From Eleusine coracana subsp. coracana (Eukaryota > Streptophyta > Magnoliopsida > Poales > Poaceae), in assembly GCA_032690845.1 (NCBI GenBank), contig CM064429.1:20727013-20791012 (forward strand): a stretch of 64,000 bases of DNA. The letters are read 5' to 3'. Under the pieces are notes generated by a model. That model did not search any database, was not told the origin of the DNA, and saw only the letters and a program-made list of their open reading frames with translations. Below are positions 1-10,650 of this stretch, one piece after another. Numbering within the stretch: position 1 is the first letter of the stretch; every line of letters begins with the position of its first letter. Position numbers and translations under genes: made by a program.

Positions 1-3000
1 CGTGAAATTCAGAATATTCTTGATTATAAGCATTATGATGATATGACCACCTTATTTGAATATGCTTGTAAAGCTAAACGTGAAGTGCAGGATCGACAAT
101 CTTCGTTAAGACCTAACATTTTTGTAGGGTCCAAGACGCCTTCAGCTCCACGGTCGACACCTCCTTCCACGTCGCGCGACCACTCCTCGACCACGTCCAA
201 GTCGAGTGTTCCATCCACGGCCAAATCTGCCTCGATCGTACCATCCTCCTCGTCGTCTGGACGAGCTCGTGATATTCAGTGTCACCGTTGCCGAGGATTT
301 GGTCATGTGATACGCGATTGTCCAAATAAACGAACTATGTGGATTCATGACGACGGTGGGTATTCTTTTGCTAGTGATTCTGAGGATATTCAGCAGACTA
401 TGCTTGTCACTAATCATGCAGATAATACGGAGCTTCATGTCGACTCTAGTGCCGCCGACAGGTATGCCACTCTTGTTGTGCAGCGTGTTCTTAGTACACA
501 GGTCGTTCAGGATGAAAAGCATCAGCGCCACAACATTTTTCATATCAAAGGCGTTGTGTAAGAACGAGCGGTCCGTATAATCATCGATGGTGGCAGTTGC
601 AACAATTTGGCTAGTACGACCTTGGTGGAGCAGTTGTCATTGCCAACAAGGAAGCATCCACATCCTTATCACGTTCAATGGCTTAATGATGGCGGCAAAA
701 TAAAGGTAACGCGCTCGGTACGTGTTCCTTTCTCTCTTGGCGCCTATTCTGATTTTGTAGATTGTGATGTTGTTCTAATGGAAGCATGCTCTTTGTTGCT
801 TGGCCGTCCTTGGCAATATGATGTTGATAGTGTTCATCATGGTCGCTCCAATTATTATTCCTCCATGTTTAAGGGTCAGAAAATTGTTATTCATCCTATG
901 ACACCTGAACAAGTTCTTAAAGATGATATTGCTCGAGCGACAAAAACTGCAAAATTGGTTACATCGCCTCCTGTTGCACCTGTTCAACATGAGATCAAAT
1001 TGAATAACCCTATCTTGCTTGCTACACGTGCTGATTTTGATGAATTACATGATGCTAATCTGCTTTGCTATGCTCTAGTTTGCTCTCGTATGCTTGTTTC
1101 ACTAGATGAGGCGCCTATGTTGCATATTCCTCCTGCTGTTGCTAACCTTTTGTAGGACTATAAAGATGTTTTTCCCACTGAATTACCGCCGGGTCTTCCT
1201 CCTATTCGTGGCATAGAACATCAGATTGATTTAATTCCAGGCGCACAGCTTCCTAATCGCGCCCCGTACCGCACAAATCCTGAGGAGACGAAAGAAATTT
1301 AGCGTCAAGTGCAGGCATTGCTTGATAAAGGTTACATTCGTGAGTCTCTCAGACCTTGTTCGGTTCCTGTTTTGCTTGTTCCTAAGAAAGATGGTTCTTG
1401 GCGTATGTGTGTAGATTGTCGTGCAATTAACAATATTACAATTCGTTATCGATATCCTATACCACGCCTTGATGATATGCTTGATGAACTTAGTGGTGCC
1501 ACAATTTTCTCTAAGGTTGATTTGCATAGTGGTTACCATCAAATAAGAATGAAATTAGGAGATGAATGGAAAACGGTTTTTAAAACTAAATTTGGCTTGT
1601 ATGAATGGTTGGTTATGCCGTTTGGATTGTCTAATGCTCCTAGCACTTTTATGCGCTTAATGAATGAAGTTCTTCGGCCTTTCATTGGATTATTTGTTGT
1701 TGTCTATTTTGATAATATCCTTATATACAGCAAATCCATGAATGAGCATTTAGATCATTTGCGTGCTGTTTTTGATGCTTTGCGTGCTGCTCACTTATTT
1801 GGGAACATGGAAAAATGCACTTTTTGCACGCAACATGTTTCGTTTCTTGGATATGTTGTTACTCCACAGGGCATTGAGGTTGATAGCAGCAAGGTGGACG
1901 CCATTCAGAGTTGGCCCCAAACGACGACGGTCACACAGGTTCGCAGTTTTCTTGGTCTTGCAGTCTTCTATCGTCGTTTTGTGCGGGAGTTTAGTTCTAT
2001 TCCTGCACCATTACATGAGCTGACCAAGAAGGGTGCGCCATTTGAGTGGGGCGCACCACAAGACGACGCATTCAACACTTTAAAGGAACGGTTAACTCAT
2101 GCTCCTCTCTTACAATTGCCTAATTTTGATAAAGTGTTTGAATTGGAATGTGATGCTAGTGGAATTGGTTTGGGTGCTGTTTTGTTGCAAGATCATAAAC
2201 CCATTGCTAATTTTAGTGAGAAGTTAAGTGGTGCTGCTCTTAAATATTCCACTTATGATAAAGAACTTTATGCTTTAGTAAGAACTTTGCAAACATGGCA
2301 GCATTATTTATGGCCTCGCGAATTTATTATTCATTCTGATCATGAGGCTTTGAAACATATTAGAACCCAAACTAATCTGAATCGTCGTCATGCTAAATGG
2401 GTTGAATTTATTGAATCTTTTCCATACATCATTAAACATAAAAACGGGAAGGAAAATGTGATTGCCGATGCTTTGTCTCGTCGTTATATGATGCTGTCCC
2501 AATTAGACTTTAAAATCTTTGGTTTGTAAGCTTTGAAAGATCAATATGTGAATGATGCTGATTTTCATGATATTATGATGCATTGTAAGGATGGCAAACC
2601 TTGGGGCAAATTTCATATGCAGGATGGGTTCCTGTTTCGTGCTAACAAGTTGTGTATTTCAGCTAGCTCGGTTTGTCTTTTGTTGTTACAGGAGGCGCAT
2701 GGAGGTGGTCTTATGGGTCACTTCGGAGTTTTCAAGACACATGAGGTGTTGGCCGACCATTTCTTTTGGCCACGGATGCGCCGTGATGTTGAGCGCCTTG
2801 TTGCACGCTGTACTACATGTCAAAAAGCTAAATCTCGTTTGGGTAATCATGGTTTGTATATGCCCTTGCCTGTTCCCTCTTCTCCTTGGCATGATATTTC
2901 GATGGATTTTGTTTTGGGATTGCCTCGCACTAAGAAGGGGAGGGACAGTATTTTTGTGGTTGTTGATCGTTTCTCTAAAATGGCTCACTTTATACCTTGT

Positions 3001-3984
3001 CATAAAACTGATGATGCCTCAAATATTGCTGAATTGTTCTTTAGAGAGATTGTTAGATTGCATGGAACTCCTAAAACAATTGTCTCTGATCGTGATGCTA
3101 AGTTTCTTAGTCATTTTTGGCGTTCTCTTTGGAATAAATTAGGAACTAAGCTGCTGTTTAGTACTACTTGTCATCCTCAAACTGATGGGCAAACTGAGGT
3201 AGTAAATAGAACTTTGTCTGCTATGCTTAGAGCTGTTTTAGATAAAAATTTGAGACGCTGGGAAGATTGTTTACCTCATGTTGAATTTGCTTATAATCAT
3301 GCTACACATTCTGCCACTAAGATGTGTCCTTTTGAGGTTGTTTATGGCTATGTTCCTAAGGCGCCTATTGATTTGTTTGCTATTGATGCTGAAGATGAAC
3401 CACATCTTGATGCTCTTCCTCATATTGATCACATGAAACAATTGCATGAAGAAACACAACACAACATTGCCATTGCTAATAAAAAGTATCAAGTTGCTGG
3501 TAGTAAAGGTAGAAAACATATTTCTTTTGAACCTGGTGATTTGGTTTGGTTGCACTTGCGTAAAGATAGATTTCCTACTTTGCGTCGTTCTAAACTGATG
3601 CCTCGTGCTGCTGGTCCTTTTAAAGTGCTAACCAAGATTAACGATAATGCTTATGTTCTTGACTTGCCCATGGAGTTTGGTGTTTCCACTAGTTTTAATG
3701 TTGCAGATTTGAAACCATACTTGGGTGACGATGATGCGTTGCCATCGAGGACGACTTCACTTCAAGAAGGGGAGGATGATGAGGACATCAACGACATACG
3801 AATAATGATGACGGAAGATGGCGCGCCAAACCAAGCTGTCACGCCTCCACCTCTCGTCGTCGCGCCTCCTCGAGTTACGGATCCATCTTCTAACGAGACG
3901 ACGACGTACAAGGGCCCAATCACTAGAGCTCGAGCCCAGGAATTGAAGACGGTTTTGATGCTAAGGAACGACGGCCCAGGATGA
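1..3984 (+). pseudogene. CRM-like Ty3/gypsy gag-pol polyprotein, element A (5' part outside window)
   Basis: One reading frame (frame 1) holds the end of gag, then protease, reverse transcriptase, RNase H and integrase. Seen: a CX2CX4HX4C zinc knuckle at 280-321, a retropepsin-type DGGS motif at 586-597, RT at about 1300-1900, an RNase H region at about 2100-2500, an integrase HHCC finger starting at His 2698-2700, and integrase acidic residues at 2905-2907, 3088-3090 and 3196-3198. Four in-frame stops break it: 559-561, 1153-1155, 1300-1302 and 2527-2529. Sister copies in this window have CAA or CAG at these sites. The RT motif reads YFDN because the second catalytic Asp codon (1714-1716) is AAT, so this copy could not copy itself even with stops read through. 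The frame continues 208 nt into the LTR and ends at 3984 with a GPITRARAQEL-type tail. No classical chromodomain is visible. CRM clade assignment is inference; the gypsy chromovirus assignment is firm. Confidence 0.9.
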
Positions 3985-4416
3985 TGTCGCCCGAAGGCCC
4001 ACGTGGCCCAAGTCGCACGACTCCCTCTCCACCGCGCGCCTCTCCACTTCAGCCGTCCCTAGATGCCTCGTCCTCCCCCTATATAGTCAAGGGTTGCGCC
4101 CCTTGTAATCTTCGAGTTTTGTTTTAAGTTTAGCTTAGCTATACATCCGTCTTTCGACGTGAATTCAGAACTCCACCTTTGTGCAATACATCAGATTGCT
4201 CGCCTCTAATTCTTGCTCGTTCTTCGATTGCGCGTAAGAATTGATCCTCGTGATCAGGTTGATCTTGTTTACCGCAAGGTTAATATCCTCCGGAAGTTGG
4301 TTCAGCGATTGCATTGGCGCTTCGGCTTGCTCGTCGTAGTCGGATCGTGAGGGTCAACATCCACCAAATCGAAGTTATCTCCACTCGCCGAAAGATCGGG
4401 CACTCTACACCTATCA
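3777..4416 (+). repeat. 3' LTR of element A (LTR1, 640 bp)
   Basis: It starts TGATGAGGACATC and ends CACCTATCA, giving the TG...CA termini expected of an LTR. A purine tract (AGAAGGGGAGGA) lies immediately upstream and is also coding sequence. A TATA box (CTATATAG) sits at 4079-4086, so U3 is about 300 bp. A CACGTG core lies within the CCCACGTGG stretch at about 4000. The first 208 bp also encode the end of the polyprotein. The matching 5' LTR lies outside the window. Confidence 0.93.
4079..4086 (+). promoter_or_regulatory. TATA box of LTR1
   Basis: CTATATAG about 303 bp into the LTR, followed by a short GC-rich stretch and then a T-rich R/U5-like part. The same box occurs in LTR2 (5708-5715) and LTR7 (31270-31277) and in the other 640-bp copies. 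LTR9, LTR10 and LTR11 carry CTATTTAG instead. Confidence 0.6.
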
Positions 4417-5183
4417 TAGAATGTGTTTGTTCAAGTTTTACAACAACCTATAATTGGCGATGTTCATTTCACCTTTAATCGTGACAGTCCAGTTTGATTT
4501 TGTTCTCTTTCGACCAAACTTCTTATGGTACTATTTGTCACATATGTTTATATAGCTCACTAATAAAGATGTGTTTGGCTATGAGATATAGTGTCTATAC
4601 CAACCATACGCCTTCATGCATATAGAATGTGTTTGTTCATGTTTTACACCAACCTGTAATTGGTGATTTTCATATCACCGTTAATTGTACTAGAAGTACT
4701 ATGTCCTATATCCTCCATCCAACATACATTGATGGAAGCATTCATCCAAAAATATTTTGAAATATTGTATGTATGTGGTATTTGAAATGGAATACTCATC
4801 AAAACAACCATGAGCTCAAAAACTACTTACTTTAAATTCAATTAGAAGCAATTTGCACATTTGAATTCGGGAAAATACTGATTAAGTGTTCTTTTAATTA
4901 AGAAAAACATAATTTAGAGCTATGTCGTGATGAGTCACCTGCATGCGTAGGGGGCCAACAATCCATTTTGAAGCAATTTGCACATTTGTTTTTTTAATGA
5001 AGAGTTATTATGAAGCCCTCCATATATGTACGATCGTGTTTTGCGAGATGATATGCACAAACACACATACTGGGTTCTAATGCACAATCTCGATGTCGAT
5101 CCCGGAGCTCTTCCATATGAGCACTTTGCAAAGCAGAGAGATATGACCTATCCTCTTGATTTGATCTTAGATTGGGCCCTATT
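4417..5183. other. Old intergenic DNA with a two-copy direct repeat
   Basis: A stretch of about 75 bp starting TAGAATGTGTTTGTTCA occurs at 4417-4490 and again, diverged, at 4623-4697 (206-bp spacing). A short open frame at 5026-5220 ends in the adjacent MITE and has no motif I recognise; it may be a transposase scrap or chance. No other gene is visible here. Confidence 0.6.
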
Positions 5184-5405
5184 AGAGCATCTCCAAGAGA
5201 GTCCCATAAACTCTTCCTAAATCAAATTATTAGGGTTTAATCTAAAAAACCATCTCCAACAGCTCCCTGATGGTGCTATGGTTGCAACAAATGAGGAGAA
5301 TTCCGGGAGAGAATAAATTTGTGAGTTGTTTTGGGGAACTGTTGGAGATGGTTGTTTAGATTAAACCCCATTAATTGGATTTAGGTAGAGTTTATGGGGC
5401 TCTAT
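5184..5405. mobile_element. MITE-like foldback element
   Basis: Two inverted arms of about 75-85 bp (about 5184-5268 and 5331-5404) match through TCCCATAAACTC, CCTAAATC, GGTTTAATCTAAA and CCATCTCCAACAG. The left end begins TAGAGCATCTCC. The right arm is shorter and abuts LTR2 directly. The class (PIF/Harbinger or hAT) cannot be decided because flanking target duplications are not clear. Confidence 0.7.
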
Positions 5406-6045
5406 TGATGAGGACATCAACAACATACGACTAATGACGACAGAAGATGGCGCGCCAAACCAAGCTATCACGCCTCCACCTCTCGTCGTCGCGCCTCCTA
5501 GAGTTACGGATCCATCTTCTAACGAGATGACGACATACAAGGGCCCAATCACTAGAGCTCGAGCCCAGGAATTGAAGATGGTTTTGATGCTAAGGAACGA
5601 CGGCCCAGGATGATGTCGCCCGAAGGCCCACGTGGCCCAAGTCGCACGACTCCCTCTCCACCGCGCGCCTCTCCACTTCAGCCGGCCCTAGATGCCTCGT
5701 CCTCCCCCTATATAGTCAAGGGCTGCGCCCCTTGTAATCTTCGAGTTTTGTTTTAAGTTTAGCTTAGCTATACATCCGTCTCTCGACGTGAATTTAGAAC
5801 TCCACCGTCGTGCAATACATCAGATTGCTCGCCTCTAATTCTTGCTCGTTCTTCGATTGCACGTAAGAATTGATCCTCGTGATCAGGTTGATCTTGTTTA
5901 CCGCAAGGTTAATATCCTCCGGAAGTTGGTTCAGCGATTGCATTGGCGCTTCGGCTTAGTCGTCTTCGTCGGATCGTGAGGGGCGACATCCACCAAATCG
6001 AAGTTATCTCCACTCGCCGAAAGATCGGGCACTCTACACCTATCA
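5406..6045 (+). repeat. LTR2, left end of the array (640 bp)
   Basis: Bounded by TGATGAGGACATC and CACCTATCA. Its U3 half differs from LTR3 and LTR4 at many sites, mainly C/T or G/A changes, while its U5 half shares their distinctive TTAGTCGTCTTCGTCGG variant. It is therefore the diverged left end of the array. Confidence 0.93.
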
Positions 6046-6047
6046 AG

Positions 6048-6061
6048 TGGTATCAGATTCC
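6048..6061 (+). other. Primer-binding site, array unit 1
   Basis: TGGTATCAGATTCC starts two bases after the LTR. Its first ten bases are complementary to the 3' end of plant initiator tRNA-Met. The same site occurs at 9552-9565 and 13053-13066 in units 2 and 3. Confidence 0.85.
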
Positions 6062-6517
6062 AGTGTTTCTCGGTGAGTTTATCCAAGTCCACATAAATTG
6101 AAAACTACAAAAAAAAAGTTTACCCCAGTACGGTTTTGAGCCTCGCACTTTCGTTCAATAATTTGCGTTGTTGAGTTTTTGAGCTTTCGCTTTTGATCGT
6201 TGCTGGTACACTGTGTTTTATCGTTTTCTTCCTATCATCGTCGTATCCTTCCGCCGTGCCGCGTGTTTTCACCACCACAGTTTGCTTTCCGCCGCATCTG
6301 TTTACCCCGTCTCGCTTGCCAAGTTGTGGTCAGTCGATCGCTTGCCAAGTTTTTCCGCTGCATCGTGAGTCCAGGTCAATCACTGCCTCGCCGATCGAGT
6401 CCTACTCGGTTACGTCGTGACCCACTCGCCTCGCCGATCAAGTCCTACTTGGTTACGTCGTCACCCGCTCGCCTCGCCCTGTGTTTGGTTCTGTTCAGTT
6501 TCGTGTGTCCCTACTCA

Positions 6518-6521
<4 letters not shown>

Positions 6522-6561
<40 letters not shown>
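6522..6561 (+). repeat. (AG)20 microsatellite in leader, unit 1
   Basis: A pure AG dinucleotide run in the untranslated leader. The same run has 18 copies in unit 2 and 19 in unit 3, so it is a length marker that distinguishes the three array units. An A-rich purine tract follows at about 6710-6770. Confidence 0.95.
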
Positions 6562-6563
<2 letters not shown>

Positions 6564-7149
6564 CCATGCCGCATCTTTTAATTACCGTTCTTTTAAATAT
6601 TACAGTTTACTTTCCGCCGCATCTTTTAATTACTGTTCTACCCCTGCCTAAAAAAAAGCGCTTGTGCTTAATTGCTTATTTGAGGTCTCATTGTTTATAT
6701 TTTCAGCAAAAAGTATTAAAAAAAAGAGAAAAAAAAGAGAAAGAAAAAAAAAGAAAAAAAAAGAGAAGAAAAAGAGCGGCCGAGCAACACAGGCGACGCG
6801 TTCTTGCTGCACTTTGTTTTGATCCTTCTTCCTTCATCTTGCACTTGTACCGGTAGCAATCTTTTCGCGTTTAGCACCATTATTCAGCTTTGCAGTTATT
6901 GTTTGAATTGTGCTAACCCTTGGATTGAGTGCAGCCTCCTAGCCCCATAAATTTTCTACTACGAGCAGGTTTTTGTTTCACCACGCAATCGCTCCTCCAA
7001 TCTTCCACCGGTTTTACCTGTGGTTGCAGTTCACGCTTGTGTGCTTGGTAAGGACGGGTAAGAATTTGATAATAGCTTTTTGATTGAGCTTTTCATCCAC
7101 CACTCACCTCTCGTTGTAGGATCCCGCTTTTTGTATTGCTTGTGTTTCT

Positions 7150-8934
7150 ATGGCAGAAAACAGCTCGAAGTCGGAGGAGCTCACCCTCCAGGATGTCCAG
7201 GCACAGGTTGATGGTCTACAAAACGACATGAAGACGATGCACGAGAGACATGACTCTATGGCCACTTCGTCGAATGAGCGTTTTGATCAACTGGACCTCG
7301 CTGATACGGCTGCCCGCACCACGCTTGCGACGATCATGACTCGTCTTGAGGCCATGTCGACGCAGCTTGGGACCATGACGACGTAGCTCACGGAGTTGCA
7401 ACATGCACGTGACTACAGCGCCGACACCGAGCAGGACGATGACAATCGCCGTGGTCGTGCTCGTAGGGTACGTGTTCCTATTAATGATTCTTTTGCCAAA
7501 ATAAAATTTCGTATTCCCACTTTTAATGGCAAATATGATCCGGGTGCTTATCTTGATTGGGAATTAGAGGTTGAACAAAAATTTGCATGCCATGATATTC
7601 CTGCTAATTTACAAGTTAAGGCTGCTATTAGTGAATTTACTGAATTTGCTTTACTTTGGTGGCGTGAGTATAGACAAAGATATCCTGATAATATTCCAGC
7701 CACTTGGATGGCATTAAAAGCTTCTATGCGTCATCGTTTTGTGCCGTCATATGATGCTAGAGATTTGCTTAATCAAATGCAGCGTTTTCAACAAGGTTCA
7801 CTTTCCGTAGAGGATTATTATCAAGCTTTGCAAAAGGGTATGATTCGCTCTGGTTTAGTTGAACTGGATGATGCTGCTATGGCTCGCTTTAGGGGTGGGT
7901 TAAATCGTGAAATTTAGAATATTCTTGATTATAAGCATTATGATGATATGACCACCTTATTTGAATATGCTTGTAAAGCTGAACGTGAAGTGCAGGATCG
8001 ACAATCTTCGTCAAGACCTAACATTTTTGTAGGGTCCAAGACGCCTTCAGCTCCACGGTCGACACCTCCTTCCACGTCGCGCGACCACTCCTTGACCACG
8101 TCCAAGTCGAGTGCTCCATCCACGGCCAAATCTGCCTCGATCGTGCCAGCCTCCTCGTCGTCTGGACGAGCTCGTGATATTCAGTGTCACCGTTGCCGAG
8201 GATTTGGTCATGTGATACGCGATTGTCCAAATAAATGAACTATGTTGATTCGTGACGACTGTGGGTATTCTTCTGCTAGTGATTCTGAGGATATTCAGCA
8301 GACTATGCTTGCCACTAATCATGCAGATAATACGGAGCTTCATGTCGACTCTAGTGCCGCCGACAGGTATGCCACTCTTGTTGTGCAGCGTGTTCTTAGT
8401 ACACAGGTCGTTCAGGATGAAAAGCATCAGCGCCACAACATTATTCATATCAAAGGCGTTGTGCAAGAACGAGCGGTCCGTATCATCATCGATGGTGGCA
8501 GTTGCAACAATTTGGCTAGTACGACCTTGGTGGAGCAGTTGTCATTGCCAACAAGGAAGCATCCACACCCTTATCACGTTCAATGGCTTAATGATGGCGG
8601 CAAAATAAAGGTAACGCGCTCGGTACATGTTCCTTTCTCTCTTGGTGCCTATTCTGATTTTGTAGATTGTGATGTTGTTCCAATGGAAGCATGCTCTTTG
8701 TTGCTTGGCCGTCCTTGGCAATATGATGTTGATAGTGTTCATCATGGTAGCTCCAATTATTATTCCTTCATGTTTAAGGGTCAGAAAATTGTTATTCATC
8801 CTATGATGTTTGGTGTTTCCACTAGTTTTAATGTTGCAGATTTGAAACCATACTTGGGTGAGGATGATGCGTTGCCGTCGAGGACGACTTCACTTCAAGA
8901 AGGGGAGGATGATGAGGACATCAACGACATATGA
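7150..8934 (+). pseudogene. gag-protease-(integrase tail) fusion, array unit 1
   Basis: A frame of 595 codons starts at ATG 7150 after a leader of about 1.1 kb. It has a predicted helical N-terminus, a gag core at about 7500-7910 (FNGKYDPGAYLDWE-type motif), a serine-rich linker, a CX2CX4HX4C zinc knuckle at about 8190-8230 and an aspartic protease with DGGS. At 8805-8808 protease is joined directly to the C-terminal tail of integrase (FGVSTSFNVADL). Against element A this removes about 2.77 kb, 924 codons, and keeps the frame. Stops lie at 7384-7386 (TAG), 7915-7917 (TAG) and 8236-8238 (TGA); the frame ends at 8932-8934 inside the next LTR. Sister copies have CAG and CGA at the second and third stops. 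Such gag-only elements resemble the TR-GAG class and would need another copy's pol for movement. Confidence 0.9.
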
Positions 8935-9549
8935 ATAATGACGACGGAAGATGGCGCGCCAAACCAAGCTGTCACGCCTCCACCTCTCGTCGTCGCGCCT
9001 CCTCGAGTTACGGATCCATCTTCTAACGAGACGACGACGTACAAGGGCCCAATCACTAGAGCTCGAGCCCAGGAATTGAAGACGGTTTTGATGCTAAGGA
9101 ACGACGGCCCAGGATGATGTCGCCCGAAGGCCCACGTGGCCCAAGTCGCATGACTCCCTCTCCACCGCGCGCCTCTCCACTTCAGTCGGCCCTAGATGCC
9201 TCGTCCTCCCCCTATATAGTCAAGGGCTGCGCCCCTTGTAATCTTCGAGTTTTGTTTTAAGTTTAGCTTAGCTATACATCCGTCTCTCGACGTGAATTCA
9301 GAACTCCACCTTCGTGCAATACATCAGATTGCTCGCCTCTAATTCTTGCTCGTTCTTCGATTGCACGTAAGAATTGATCCTCGTGATCAGGTTGATCTTG
9401 TTTACCGCAAGGTTAATATCCTCCGGAAGTTGGTTCAGCGATTGCATTGGCGCTTCGGCTTAGTCGTCTTCGTCGGATCGTGAGGGGCGACATCCACCAA
9501 ATCGAAGTTATCTCCACTCGCCGAAAGATCGGGCACTCTACACCTATCA
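8910..9549 (+). repeat. LTR3, shared by array units 1 and 2 (640 bp)
   Basis: It serves as 3' LTR of unit 1 and 5' LTR of unit 2. By eye it appears identical to LTR4, sharing the GTCGCATGACTCC and CAGTCGGCC variants. The polyprotein frame stops at 8932-8934 because an ancestral CGA is now TGA. Confidence 0.93.
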
Positions 9550-9551
9550 AG

Positions 9552-9565
9552 TGGTATCAGATTCC
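9552..9565 (+). other. Primer-binding site, array unit 2
   Basis: TGGTATCAGATTCC, two bases after LTR3, as in unit 1. Confidence 0.85.
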
Positions 9566-10021
9566 AGTGTTTCTCGGTGAGTTTATCCAAGTCCACATAA
9601 ATTGAAAACTACAAAAAAAAAGTTTACCCCAGTACGGTTTTGAGCCTCGCACTTTCGTTCAATAATTTGCGTTGTTGAGTTTTTGAGCTTTCGCTTTTGA
9701 TCGTTGCTGGTACACTGTGTTTTATCGTTTTCTTCCTATCATCGTCGTATCCTTCCGCCGTGCCGCGTGTTTTCACCACCACAGTTTGCTTTCCGCCGCA
9801 TCTGTTTACCCCGTCTCGCTTGCCAAGTTGTGGTCAGTCGATCGCTTGCCAAGTTTTTCCGCTGCATCGTGAGTCCAGGTCAATCACTGCCTCGCCGATC
9901 GAGTCCTACTCGGTTACGTCGTGACCCACTCGCCTCGCCGATCAAGTCCTACTTGGTTACGTCGTCACCCGCTCGCCTCGCCCTGTGTTTGGTTCTGTTC
10001 AGTTTCGTGTGTCCCTACTCA

Positions 10022-10025
<4 letters not shown>

Positions 10026-10061
<36 letters not shown>
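10026..10061 (+). repeat. (AG)18 microsatellite in leader, unit 2
   Basis: Same position as the run in unit 1, two repeats shorter. Confidence 0.95.
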
Positions 10062-10063
<2 letters not shown>

Positions 10064-10650
10064 CCATGCCGCATCTTTTAATTACCGTTCTTTTAAATAT
10101 TACAGTTTACTTTCCGCCGCATCTTTTAATTACTGTTCTACCCCTGCCTAAAAAAAAGCGCTTGTGCTTAATTGCTTATTTGAGGTCTCATTGTTTATAT
10201 TTTCAGCAAAAAGTATTAAAAAAAAGAGAAAAAAAAGAGAAAGAAAAAAAAAAGAAAAAAAAAGAGAAGAAAAAGAGCGGCCGAGCAACACAGGCGACGC
10301 GTTCTTGCTGCACTTTGTTTTGATCCTTCTTCCTTCATCTTGCACTTGTACCGGTAGCAATCTTTTCGCGTTTAGCACCATTATTCAGCTTTGCAGTTAT
10401 TGTTTGAATTGTGCTAACCCTTGGATTGAGTGCAGCCTCCTAGCCCCATAAATTTTCTACTACGAGCAGGTTTTTGTTTCACCACGCAATCGCTCCTCCA
10501 ATCTTCCACCGGTTTTACCTGTGGTTGCAGTTCACGCTTGTGTGCTTGGTAAGGACGGGTAAGAATTTGATAACAGCTTTTTGATTGAGCTTTTCATCCA
10601 CCACTCACCTCTCGTTGTAGGATCCCGCTTTTTGTATTGCTTGTGTTTCT

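Noticed and set aside
33..543. Minus-strand open frames repeated opposite gag in every copy
   Set aside because: They are shadows of the sense gag frame; they have no motif, and codon bias belongs to the sense strand.
3700..3984. A chromodomain at the integrase C-terminus
   Set aside because: No aromatic cage or chromodomain-like spacing is seen after the GPITRARA-type tail region.
5401..5405. TCTAT as target duplication of the array
   Set aside because: The right flank is AAGTC; no match.
6200..6856. Plus-strand open frame across the element leader, with Arg-Glu repeats
   Set aside because: It translates the AG microsatellite and purine tract of the untranslated leader.
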